Part shown: positions 27,393 to 35,169 of the stretch, piece by piece | Layout: each line of letters opens with the position of its first letter | Position numbering within the stretch: position 1 is the stretch's first letter | DNA from: Mongoliitalea lutea | GTDB lineage: Bacteria > Bacteroidota > Bacteroidia > Cytophagales > Cyclobacteriaceae | NCBI RefSeq assembly: GCF_014652135.1 | Contig: NZ_BMYF01000022.1 | Coordinates: 26,906 to 90,905 of the forward strand | Length of the DNA: 64,000 nucleotides | Direction of reading: 5' to 3' | Program-made: the position numbers and the translations under genes | The notes under the pieces: model-generated | What the model saw: only the letters and a program-made list of their open reading frames with translations | Databases searched by the model: none | What the model was told of the DNA's origin: nothing

Positions 27393-28082
27393 ATGATGCT
27401 AGCACAAGCAATGACAGAGGGCACTATGGCCTTGGACAGTCTCTCTACTATGGGAGCGGGTAAACCGAGTATTGGTTTATTGGATTTGATTTTAAAAGGG
27501 GGATATATGATGATTCCTCTGTATGTTTTATTCGTTTTGGCAATTTTCATTTTTGTGGAGCGCTTGATAACGCTGCGCAAGGCTGCAAAATCCCCAAAGC
27601 ATTTAATGGATCAAGTAAAGGTTTTGGTACAGTCCGGTAAAGTGGAGCAAGCCAAGGCTTTATGTGTAGGTGAAAATACACCTGTAGCCAATATGATATC
27701 CAAAGGATTGGAAAGAATTGGCAGTCCATTGAAAAATATTGAAGTGTCTATTGAGAATGTAGGGAAAATCGAAATTTACAAGCTGGAGAAAAATTTGGGT
27801 GTCTTGGCTACCGTAGCAGGTGCTGCGCCTATGATTGGTTTCTTGGGAACAGTAGCAGGGATGATTCGTGCATTCATTGGTGTTGCACAGGAAGAAGGAA
27901 TGGTTTCTCCGAAACTCCTTTCTACAGGTATTTATGAAGCAATGATTACTACAGCTGCTGGATTAGTAGTGGGTATCGTGGCTTACTTAGGTTACAATTA
28001 CTTGGTTTCCCAAGTATCCAAATTGGTCCACAGTATGGAGTATACCTCTGTGGAATTTATTGATATGTTACAGGAAAAATAA
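27393..28082 (+). CDS. exbB: MotA/TolQ/ExbB proton-channel family protein
   Basis: The product has 229 residues. Three transmembrane segments are seen: about 38-56, 136-158 and 185-207. The signature GAAPMIGFLGTVAGMIRAF is in the second. With ExbD it forms the proton channel that powers TonB or Tol. It starts one base after the SPOR-like gene and is followed one base later by exbD. ExbB is preferred over TolQ because a TonB-type gene is next; no tolB or pal is present. Confidence 0.88.
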   Translation: MMLAQAMTEGTMALDSLSTMGAGKPSIGLLDLILKGGYMMIPLYVLFVLAIFIFVERLITLRKAAKSPKHLMDQVKVLVQSGKVEQAKALCVGENTPVANMISKGLERIGSPLKNIEVSIENVGKIEIYKLEKNLGVLATVAGAAPMIGFLGTVAGMIRAFIGVAQEEGMVSPKLLSTGIYEAMITTAAGLVVGIVAYLGYNYLVSQVSKLVHSMEYTSVEFIDMLQEK

Positions 28083-28083
28083 C

Positions 28084-28476
28084 ATGGGTTTACAATCCAA
28101 ACATAAAGTAGATGCTGCCTTCAGCATGTCATCCATGACAGATATCATTTTCTTGTTGCTGATATTCTTCATGCTGACATCCTCTTTCATTACTCCCTCC
28201 GGATTACCGGTCAATTTGCCCTCTAGTGAGGCATCTGATATCGTAATGCAAGAAGTTACTGTGACCGTGACCAAGGATTTGAGATTTTCGGTCAATGACC
28301 GTATTGTCAATCGGGAAGATGTTAAATCAGAACTGACGGCTTTGTTAACAGAAAAAAAAGGTCAGGTAGTTTTGCATATTGACAAGGAAGTTCCCGTTGA
28401 ATATTTAGTAGAGATTGGTGGAATTGCAGCTGGCTTGGAAGCCAATGTCTCCATCGCTACGAAACCATATAAGTAA
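28084..28476 (+). CDS. exbD: ExbD/TolR biopolymer transport protein
   Basis: The ATG at 28084 is chosen because it follows the exbB stop by one base and gives the standard N-terminus. The product has 130 residues. One transmembrane helix (MTDIIFLLLIFFMLTSSF) carries the conserved protonatable Asp20, followed by the periplasmic domain (QVVLHIDKEVPVEYLVEI). Only one ExbD is present; many Bacteroidota operons carry two. Confidence 0.9.
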   Translation: MGLQSKHKVDAAFSMSSMTDIIFLLLIFFMLTSSFITPSGLPVNLPSSEASDIVMQEVTVTVTKDLRFSVNDRIVNREDVKSELTALLTEKKGQVVLHIDKEVPVEYLVEIGGIAAGLEANVSIATKPYK

Positions 28477-28480
28477 GAAC

Positions 28481-29443
28481 ATGCAGGTTTGGGAAACAGA
28501 TAGCCAAGAAGCCGAAAACAAACGAAAGGCACTCATCATTACCATCATCGTCAATGTGTTGGTATTGTTGGCTATATATTTTATCGTGGTTTGGAAGGAG
28601 CAAATTCCTCCCTTACAGAAGTATGGGATGGAATTGAATTTAGGTTTCTCAGATTTGGGTTCGGGTAATAATCAAACCACTGCACCTCCTTCTGAGGTCC
28701 AAACAAGCAATACAGAAGCTCCGGCACCAGGACAGCAAAGTCCGCGACCAACGGAAGCTGCTGTACCCGTTACCCAACCTAAAACTGAGGTAGCTAAGCC
28801 TGCGGCTAAACCTACCCAGCAAACCTTCGAAGCAGTATCCAAAACCCCCAGTGCCGTAAAAGGAAGTGATAAGCCCAGTACTACAACTACTAAGGAGACA
28901 ACTCCTGTAAGAAGAGAGTCAACTCCTGCTACCAAACCTGCCAATGCAGATGCGCAGCAGACCACTACCAAGGCAGAGGAAACACCTAAAATCAATCAGC
29001 GAGCTCTGATGGGTGCGGGTGGTTCCTCTGGTACTTCCAATCAAGCCGTTACAGGCTCCTCACAAGGTTCATCTACCACCCGTGGGGATGAAGGCCGACC
29101 ACAAGGAACCGTAGATGGACGGGCTATCATGGGGTCAGGTTCCGGAACAGGTAGTCCAGGACCTTCTTCAGGGATTGGGTTGGATTTGGCTGGATGGGAA
29201 TTTGCTTCACAACCGACAATTCGGGATAATGTATCTACGAGAAGTGGAAGAATTGAATTTCAAATCACGGTGGACGATAATGGGAAGATTGTTCAGGCTG
29301 TACCAAGAGAATACAATGTTTCCAATGAAGTGTTGGCATATTATCGAACAGTCCTGAATCAAATTAACTTCAAAAGACAGGGCGGCACAGTTCCTGCTGC
29401 TTTCTCCCAAGGCAGAATTACTTTTATCATCAAAGTAGATTAA
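28481..29443 (+). CDS. TonB-like energy transducer
   Basis: The ATG at 28481, 5 bp after exbD, gives MQVWETDSQEAENKRKAL followed by a transmembrane helix (IITIIVNVLVLLAIYFIVVW). The product has 320 residues. A long Pro/Thr/Ala/Gln-rich periplasmic region (about 60-215) leads to a C-terminal domain (RSGRIEFQITVDDNGKIVQAV ... QGRITFIIKVD) like TonB C-terminal domains. It would couple the ExbB/ExbD channel to outer-membrane receptors. The C-terminal domain lacks the usual YP motif, so a non-canonical partner is possible. Confidence 0.75.
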   Translation: MQVWETDSQEAENKRKALIITIIVNVLVLLAIYFIVVWKEQIPPLQKYGMELNLGFSDLGSGNNQTTAPPSEVQTSNTEAPAPGQQSPRPTEAAVPVTQPKTEVAKPAAKPTQQTFEAVSKTPSAVKGSDKPSTTTTKETTPVRRESTPATKPANADAQQTTTKAEETPKINQRALMGAGGSSGTSNQAVTGSSQGSSTTRGDEGRPQGTVDGRAIMGSGSGTGSPGPSSGIGLDLAGWEFASQPTIRDNVSTRSGRIEFQITVDDNGKIVQAVPREYNVSNEVLAYYRTVLNQINFKRQGGTVPAAFSQGRITFIIKVD

Positions 29444-29445
29444 TC

Positions 29446-30729
29446 ATGACCTACGCCGAAACGTTGGACTACATGTTCAATGCTTTGCCTATGTTCCAAC
29501 GTATTGGAGCAGCTGCTTTTAAAAAAGATTTGAGCAATACCCTTGCCCTGTGCAAGCACCTGGGAAATCCGGAACAAAAAATCAAAACCATTCATGTAGC
29601 TGGCACCAATGGAAAAGGGAGTACTTCTCATATGTTGGCAGCTATCTTGATGAAGGCAGGCTATAAAGTTGGTCTTTATACTTCCCCACATCTCAAATCC
29701 TTTACGGAGCGGATTAAAGTAGATGGTACCTGTATTAGTGAAGAGGCTGTTGTCGCGTTTATTGCTGACAATCAATCATACCTAGATGAGTTGAAACCCA
29801 GTTTTTTTGAGATGACTGTGGGCATGGCCTTTTGGTACTTTGCCAAAGAGCAGGTGGATATTGCGGTAATTGAAGTTGGTATGGGGGGAAGATTGGATAG
29901 TACGAATGTTATTGTTCCCGAAGTATCCATCATCACCAATATTGGCTATGACCATATGCAGTTTTTGGGGGATACGCTTTCGCTGATCGCTGCAGAAAAA
30001 GCAGGGATCATCAAACACAACGTTCCCGTCGTCATCAGCCACACGCAAGAAGAAATCATATCTGTTTTCCAGCAACAAGCAGATGCCCAAAATTCCATGC
30101 TATACTTTGCACAGGAAAGCTATCATGTAGAGCGATTGGCCGATAGGCAAGGGTTTGCTTCCTATCGCGTGGAAGGTGATGCCAAGTTGGTTTTGCATGT
30201 TCAGCTATTAGGAAATTATCAAGCCAAAAACTTACCCGGAGTACTCAAGACCATTGATGTGCTGCAGGCAAAAGGTTGGACTATTACTATGGATGCCATG
30301 CAGCAAGGGCTTCAATCGGTCATTGATCTGACTGGTCTTAAAGGGCGCTGGCAGATTTTGGCAGAAAAACCCCTCCTAATTTGTGATACGGGGCATAATG
30401 AAGATGGTATTCGAATGATTTTGGACCAATTGGAGCAGTATGAGTACCACCAATTATGGATGGTATTGGGAATGGTCAATGATAAAGATGTTTCCAAAAT
30501 CCTTTCACTATTGCCCAAAGCTGCCCAATATATTTTCTGTCAGGCTTCCATCCCTCGGGCAATGCCAGCTGAAGACTTAGCGAAACAAGCTGCTTCTGTA
30601 GATTTACAAGGGGTAGTGATCCCAAATGTCAACGAAGCCATAGAATTTGCCAAGAAAAAGGCTGCTCCAGAGGATTTAATATTCATTGGAGGCAGTACCT
30701 TTGTGGTCGCTGAAATTAACGATATCTAA
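29446..30729 (+). CDS. folC: Bifunctional folylpolyglutamate synthase / dihydrofolate synthase
   Basis: The product has 427 residues, the usual FolC size. The P-loop is HVAGTNGKGSTSHML at about residues 50-64, followed by GLYTSPHLKSFTERI, VGMGGRLDSTN, NIGYDHMQFLGDTL and AAEKAGIIK, all Mur-ligase/FolC motifs. The enzyme adds Glu to dihydropteroate and to folates. It starts 2 bp behind the TonB-like gene and 1 bp before trmB, so it is translated from the same transcript. Confidence 0.95.
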   Translation: MTYAETLDYMFNALPMFQRIGAAAFKKDLSNTLALCKHLGNPEQKIKTIHVAGTNGKGSTSHMLAAILMKAGYKVGLYTSPHLKSFTERIKVDGTCISEEAVVAFIADNQSYLDELKPSFFEMTVGMAFWYFAKEQVDIAVIEVGMGGRLDSTNVIVPEVSIITNIGYDHMQFLGDTLSLIAAEKAGIIKHNVPVVISHTQEEIISVFQQQADAQNSMLYFAQESYHVERLADRQGFASYRVEGDAKLVLHVQLLGNYQAKNLPGVLKTIDVLQAKGWTITMDAMQQGLQSVIDLTGLKGRWQILAEKPLLICDTGHNEDGIRMILDQLEQYEYHQLWMVLGMVNDKDVSKILSLLPKAAQYIFCQASIPRAMPAEDLAKQAASVDLQGVVIPNVNEAIEFAKKKAAPEDLIFIGGSTFVVAEINDI

Positions 30730-30730
30730 C

Positions 30731-31390
30731 ATGAGCAGAAAAAAGCTGCAACGCTTCAAAGAAAACGAGGAAAATTGGAATGTGGTGCAAGAGGGAAAGG
30801 AGATCTTTGAACAGATTAAAGGAAAATGGAATACTATTCAATTCAAGCAAGCGCAACCGCTAACGGTTGAACTGGCCTGCGGTAGGGGAGAGTTTACAGT
30901 GGGATTGGCCAGGCAATATCCCAATCGTAATTTTGTCGGAGTAGATATCAAAGGAGCCCGTATTTGGAAGGGGAGTACAATTGCACTGGCAGAGGGAATG
31001 GAAAATGTTTCCTTCTTACGTACGCAAATTCAGCAATTGGAGAAATTTTTTGATCAAGAAGAAATCTCCGAGCTTTGGATTACTTTTCCGGATCCATTTC
31101 CTAGAGATGGTGATGAAAAAAGAAGATTGACCTCTCCCAAATTTTTGGATATGTATAAGCCCATGCTTCAAAGGGATGGAATCGTCCATTTTAAAACAGA
31201 TAATACAGGGCTTTTTGATTATACACTAGACCTCGTGCAAACAAGAGAAGACATTGAGGTACTGCTATATACACATGATTTCAATGCCTCTCCGTTGAAA
31301 GACGAGCATCATGGGATTCAGACCAAATACGAAAAGATATTTTCCGAAAAAGGGGAGAAAATCAAATACCTGCAATTTAGATTTTTGTAA
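30731..31390 (+). CDS. trmB: tRNA (guanine-N7-)-methyltransferase
   Basis: The ATG at 30731 is chosen because it follows the folC stop by one base; the earlier in-frame start lies inside folC. The product has 219 residues. The SAM motif is VELACGRGEFTVGLA; further signatures are FVGVDIKGARIWKG, WITFPDPFPRDGDEKRR and HFKTDNTGLFDYTL. It methylates G46 of tRNAs. The PFP variant replaces the common PWP, a frequent change in this phylum. Confidence 0.95.
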   Translation: MSRKKLQRFKENEENWNVVQEGKEIFEQIKGKWNTIQFKQAQPLTVELACGRGEFTVGLARQYPNRNFVGVDIKGARIWKGSTIALAEGMENVSFLRTQIQQLEKFFDQEEISELWITFPDPFPRDGDEKRRLTSPKFLDMYKPMLQRDGIVHFKTDNTGLFDYTLDLVQTREDIEVLLYTHDFNASPLKDEHHGIQTKYEKIFSEKGEKIKYLQFRFL

Positions 31391-31445
31391 AGAAAGCTAA
31401 CCTAGGCTGCAAGATTTCTGTATATTAGTAAAAAATCTCTGAAAT

Positions 31446-31970
31446 ATGGATGCTGGAAATTTAATTTATCTACTTGCTGTAATCATCTACTTTATCTATT
31501 CGGCACTTAAGAAAAACAAGCCGGAAATGCCCGAGGATACAGATTCTAGTGGATCCGATGGCGAACGACAGCAGCCAGCTTCCTTTGAGGAGCTCTTGCG
31601 AGAAATCAGAAGAGGCCAACAAGAGGCCCAACGAGATTTGGAACAGACTGGCCAAGGAGAGGTCTTGGAAGAGCGAAGATCAGAACCTGCCAGAAGAGCT
31701 GAACCTACATTCCAACCTATGCCGCAAGCGCGGCAGCCAAAAGCTTACCAGGCTTTTCAGGGAGCCCTCGATGAAGACTACAAACCAAAGTATAAAACTT
31801 TAGACGAACAAGTTAGAATCTCTTCCTCTATTCAAGGAATTAAACCAACTAATGCTGCTGCTTCTAAAGTAAAGAAAAAGCAGGTGCATCGATATGCAGA
31901 CCTACTTCAGAACCCTAAAACTGTCAAGGATGCAGTAGTTCTTTCAGAGATTTTGAATCGTAAGTTTTAA
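31446..31970 (+). CDS. Hypothetical protein with N-terminal membrane anchor
   Basis: The product has 174 residues. One transmembrane helix at residues 4-19 (NLIYLLAVIIYFIYSA) is followed by a long hydrophilic, mostly disordered region rich in Glu, Gln and Arg (FEELLREIRRGQQEAQRDLE) and a basic C-terminal segment (VHRYADLLQNPKTVKDAVVLSEILNRKF). The last motif recurs in conserved Bacteroidota hypothetical proteins as I recall them. Function is unknown. It lies behind trmB with a 55-bp gap. Confidence 0.6.
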   Translation: MDAGNLIYLLAVIIYFIYSALKKNKPEMPEDTDSSGSDGERQQPASFEELLREIRRGQQEAQRDLEQTGQGEVLEERRSEPARRAEPTFQPMPQARQPKAYQAFQGALDEDYKPKYKTLDEQVRISSSIQGIKPTNAAASKVKKKQVHRYADLLQNPKTVKDAVVLSEILNRKF

Positions 31971-32041
31971 CTTTTCTCAAACACATTAAATACTTCTGCG
32001 GTTAATAATCCAATTCTAGGACCTTTGTCGTATATCGGATT

Positions 32042-32530
32042 ATGAAAAAAACGCAGGAAATTCAGACAGGAACGCTTACAGAAGCAAGAAGAGCATTCCT
32101 TAAAAAAAGTGGGGCATTCGCAGTGATGTCGGTGTTTGGTGTTGGATTTTTTACAGGTTGTTCGGATGACACCGAACCTGGTACTCCTTCAGCACCAGTG
32201 GGCGATAGCATTCAATTTAGCAATGGTATCCTTACTATTGACCTTTCGCAGGCTTCTCAGCTTTCCAACGCAGGAGGTTGGGTCTTAGTGACTCAAGCAC
32301 GCGTGTTGGTCGCAAACATTGGCAGCAATCAGTTTACTGCTCTAACCTCTGTTTGTACGCACTCAGGATGTGACCGTAATTGGTCTTTTTCCAACAATGT
32401 ATTTGTTTGTTCGTGTCATAACAGCCGATTCAATCCAGATGGTTCTGTGATAAATGGACCTGCAGCTAGACCGCTTCAATCATTCCCAATTACAAGAGAC
32501 GGAAATATCCTAACCATTCAAGTATCATGA
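32042..32530 (+). CDS. Rieske [2Fe-2S] protein with Tat-type lipoprotein signal
   Basis: The product has 162 residues. The N-terminus has ARRAFLKKSG (twin Arg at 16-17) and a lipobox FFTGC with Cys40, so Tat export and lipidation are likely. The Rieske cluster motif is complete: CTHSGC (Cys105, His107, Cys110) and CSCHNSRF (Cys123, Cys125, His126). It is a single-domain electron-transfer protein anchored to a membrane. Its stop overlaps the YceI start as ATGA, so the two are translationally coupled. Confidence 0.9.
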   Translation: MKKTQEIQTGTLTEARRAFLKKSGAFAVMSVFGVGFFTGCSDDTEPGTPSAPVGDSIQFSNGILTIDLSQASQLSNAGGWVLVTQARVLVANIGSNQFTALTSVCTHSGCDRNWSFSNNVFVCSCHNSRFNPDGSVINGPAARPLQSFPITRDGNILTIQVS

Positions 32531-33069
32531 GGTATGTTGGTATTTTCATCCTTTACTTGATCTTATTCTCCTCTGTTAATGCACAGGAATTTAAGGGAGA
32601 AAAGGGTGAAATTGTATTTATTTCCCAAGCGCCCTTGAGTGAGTTTGAAGGAAAATCTCAGGCCCTCAATGGACTCGTTGATTTTGATAAAAACCTTTTA
32701 GACTTCTTTATTGATCTCAATACCTTGAAAACAGGTATAGGTTTGCGGGATAGACACATGCGGGAGAATTATTTGGAAACCAAAAAATTCCCATTTGCCG
32801 AGTTCACTGGTAAAATGAAGACTGTTCCAAGCCTAGAGGCTGGCAAGTCTCAGAATGTGGTTGCTGTTGGGAAATTTAAAATTCATGGAGTGGTGCGGGA
32901 AATTGAGGTTCCAGGGCAATTGACACTACAAGGAAATGAACTTTTACTGAAAGCTAGTTTTAAAGTATTGCTATCTGACCATAATATTCCCATTCCAACG
33001 GTCATGTTTTATGAATTAGCTGAGGAACAAATCGTCAATATTTCCATTCGATTAAAAAAGACAAATTAA
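32527..33069 (+). CDS. YceI family protein, periplasmic lipid-binding fold
   Basis: The product has 180 residues with a signal peptide ending SVNAQE. The YceI pattern is clear: KGEIVFISQAPLSEFEGKS, DLNTLKTGIGLRDRHMREN, FPFAEFTGKM, and KIHGVVREIEVPGQLTL. YceI proteins are lipocalin-like barrels that bind isoprenoid or fatty molecules. Placement between a Rieske protein and a DUF5777 barrel suggests a shared periplasmic redox or quinone-linked task, which is inference. Confidence 0.88.
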   Translation: MRYVGIFILYLILFSSVNAQEFKGEKGEIVFISQAPLSEFEGKSQALNGLVDFDKNLLDFFIDLNTLKTGIGLRDRHMRENYLETKKFPFAEFTGKMKTVPSLEAGKSQNVVAVGKFKIHGVVREIEVPGQLTLQGNELLLKASFKVLLSDHNIPIPTVMFYELAEEQIVNISIRLKKTN

Positions 33070-33075
33070 CTATTT

Positions 33076-33948
33076 ATGAAGAAGGTAGCATTGCTTTGGA
33101 TGTTGTTAGGCTTGACTTTTCAATCCCAAGCACAATTGGAAAGAAAATTGGCAACGGAAAGCCAAGAAGTAGATCTTATTTTCCATGCGCCCAGAAACAT
33201 CAACTTGTTGACAACAGAGCCTGTTGACAAAGGAACCTTGCACTTTGCAATCATGCATACTTTTGGAACCTTGGATGGAGGAATCAGAAATTTGTTTGGT
33301 ATAGATAATGGAGCCAGTATTCAATTCAGTTTTGAATATGGATTCAATGATAAATTCTCTCTTGGTGCAGCTCGTCAAGGTCTGGATAAAATCTACAATC
33401 TTTATGGACGCTACCATTTTTTCAAACAAACATACGATGATAAAGTGCCTTTTTCCTTATCCGCTATGGGAGGTGCAGGAGTCAATACGTCCGATTATAG
33501 TTTTCTGATTGAAGGAGATCCAAGTTTGGCAAACCGTACTTCTTATGCCTTTCAATTAATGGCAGCAAGACGGTTTTCAGATAAAATCTCCCTGCAAGTA
33601 TCACCCATGATGGCTTATTTTATGGATATGAATCCAATTTTCTTCTTAGAAGGAGATCAAAATCTCTATTTAGCTCTTGGGTTTAGTGGAAAGTATAAAG
33701 TTTCGAGCAAGGCTTCACTAACGTTACAATGGATACCAAACCTTAACAACGATTTACGCAACAATGTCGGATTAGGGATAGATTTAGAAGCAGGCGGACA
33801 CGTGTTCCAAATGTATTTTGTAACTTCTCCTGCACTCAATGAGCAATACTTGTTGGCGGGTGGCAATGGTGTTCCAGGCGAACAATTCCGCTTGGGATTC
33901 AATGTCAATCGTGTGTTTGCAACCAAGAGGAGCAAAGCCAACTGGTAA
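33076..33948 (+). CDS. DUF5777 family beta-barrel protein
   Basis: The product has 290 residues with a signal peptide ending SQAQ. The mature sequence matches DUF5777 (VDLIFHAPRNINLLTTEPVDKG, GASIQFSFEYGFNDKFSLGAAR), a predicted outer-membrane barrel. It is often found with YceI and Rieske or cytochrome genes, as I recall, and here is third in such an operon with a 6-bp gap after yceI. Biochemical role is unknown. Confidence 0.8.
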   Translation: MKKVALLWMLLGLTFQSQAQLERKLATESQEVDLIFHAPRNINLLTTEPVDKGTLHFAIMHTFGTLDGGIRNLFGIDNGASIQFSFEYGFNDKFSLGAARQGLDKIYNLYGRYHFFKQTYDDKVPFSLSAMGGAGVNTSDYSFLIEGDPSLANRTSYAFQLMAARRFSDKISLQVSPMMAYFMDMNPIFFLEGDQNLYLALGFSGKYKVSSKASLTLQWIPNLNNDLRNNVGLGIDLEAGGHVFQMYFVTSPALNEQYLLAGGNGVPGEQFRLGFNVNRVFATKRSKANW

Positions 33949-34033
33949 TATCATGTGATTTATTGAGACATTTACTGTCAATTGCTGTTTCTTTTCAGGG
34001 AAAAGGGCTATCTTTTCGGCATATTCTTAAAGT

Positions 34034-34948
34034 ATGGCAAAGGCAAATAGCGTAGAGCAGCAAAAGATATTGCGGGTTTTTAAACTCATCAATTTATTAA
34101 GGGGAAATATTGGCAAGACTGTTCATAAACTAGCGGAACTTTTACAGACAGACACCCGCACAGTCTATCGGTATTTTAGGTTGCTAGAAGCGTTGGGCTT
34201 TGAAATTGAAAAGAAGTATGGCAAATTTAAAATCATCGATAGAGTAGAAGCACCTGACAAGTTTGCCTTTGGCACCTTCAATGATGAAGAAATTAACTTC
34301 ATGCAAGAGCTTTTCTCCAAACATGGTAAGAAGCATTTGCTTAAAGATGCAATTCTGCAAAAAATAACTATCCGTTCCGATTTTCATCAATCAGTCAATC
34401 AGCTATTCAATGCAAATTTGGGCGTATTTGTTGACCAATTGGCATCAGCCATTAAGCATGAAAATCAGGTAATCTTGGCGGATTATTATTCTTTAAGCTC
34501 AGATTCTGTTTCCGATCGCTTGGTAGAGCCCGTTGCTTTCAATAAAAACTTCGATTCCGTTTTTGCTTTTGAAATCGAAAGTAAAGAAATGAAGCAGTTT
34601 AAGATAGAGCGGATAGGAGAGGTGCAGCTTACTTCTAAGCCCTTTATGTATCAGCAATTGCATGAACGATTGGAGCAAGGTTTATTTGGCTTTACCGGGA
34701 AAAATCAATTTGAAGTAGTATTAAAGTTGAGCAAAAAAGCCTTTCAGTTGATGATGGAAGAGTTCCCAGATGCCAAACCCTTTACTTATACCAAAAACAG
34801 AAATCAGTACTATTTTGAAAGTAAAATCCCCCAACTGCCAGGATTAGCACGCTTTATTCTAGGCTTACCGGGAGAGATTAAGATTATAGAAGGAGAAGAA
34901 TTGAAGCAGTATATTCAAGAGCAATTGGATAAGGCGAAGTATTTTTAG
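34034..34948 (+). CDS. HTH transcriptional regulator with WYL-like domain
   Basis: The product has 304 residues. The N-terminal winged HTH (TVHKLAELLQTDTRTVYRYFRLLEALGFEIEKKYG, split over residues 33-67) is of the DeoR/HTH_11 type. The remainder (FEIESKEMKQFKIERIGEVQL ... FEVVLKLSKKAFQLMMEEFP) resembles a WYL domain plus WCX extension, known to sense nucleic-acid or nucleotide ligands in some systems. The WYL triplet itself is not obvious. It stands alone between the Rieske operon and ppc and could control either. Confidence 0.75.
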   Translation: MAKANSVEQQKILRVFKLINLLRGNIGKTVHKLAELLQTDTRTVYRYFRLLEALGFEIEKKYGKFKIIDRVEAPDKFAFGTFNDEEINFMQELFSKHGKKHLLKDAILQKITIRSDFHQSVNQLFNANLGVFVDQLASAIKHENQVILADYYSLSSDSVSDRLVEPVAFNKNFDSVFAFEIESKEMKQFKIERIGEVQLTSKPFMYQQLHERLEQGLFGFTGKNQFEVVLKLSKKAFQLMMEEFPDAKPFTYTKNRNQYYFESKIPQLPGLARFILGLPGEIKIIEGEELKQYIQEQLDKAKYF

Positions 34949-35132
34949 TTTTACTGTATACCAAAATTGCTATGTCTGGGGGTTGTGTATAAGAGGATTG
35001 ATGTTCAATTAATGGTGAATAGTGAATCATTTTAATATGTTTATACAAAATCTGTTTTTATTAAAAAAATAACAAAATAATCTACTTAATATTGCCAAAT
35101 ATATTTTTTTCGGTTCGGTTGGTTAAAATCTG

Positions 35133-35140
35133 TATATTTG
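35133..35140 (+). promoter_or_regulatory. TAnnTTTG promoter box upstream of ppc
   Basis: TATATTTG lies 30 bp before the ppc start in an AT-rich leader and matches the Bacteroidota -7 box. The -33 region is weak (TTCGG at about 35114), so expression may depend on context. Confidence 0.5.
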
Positions 35141-35169
35141 ACTTCATAAAATAACACTCAAACCTAACC

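Noticed and set aside
28672..28995. 107-codon minus-strand frame in the TonB-like gene
   Set aside because: Antisense of a Pro/Thr/Ala linker, giving a Val/Gly/Leu-rich false protein.
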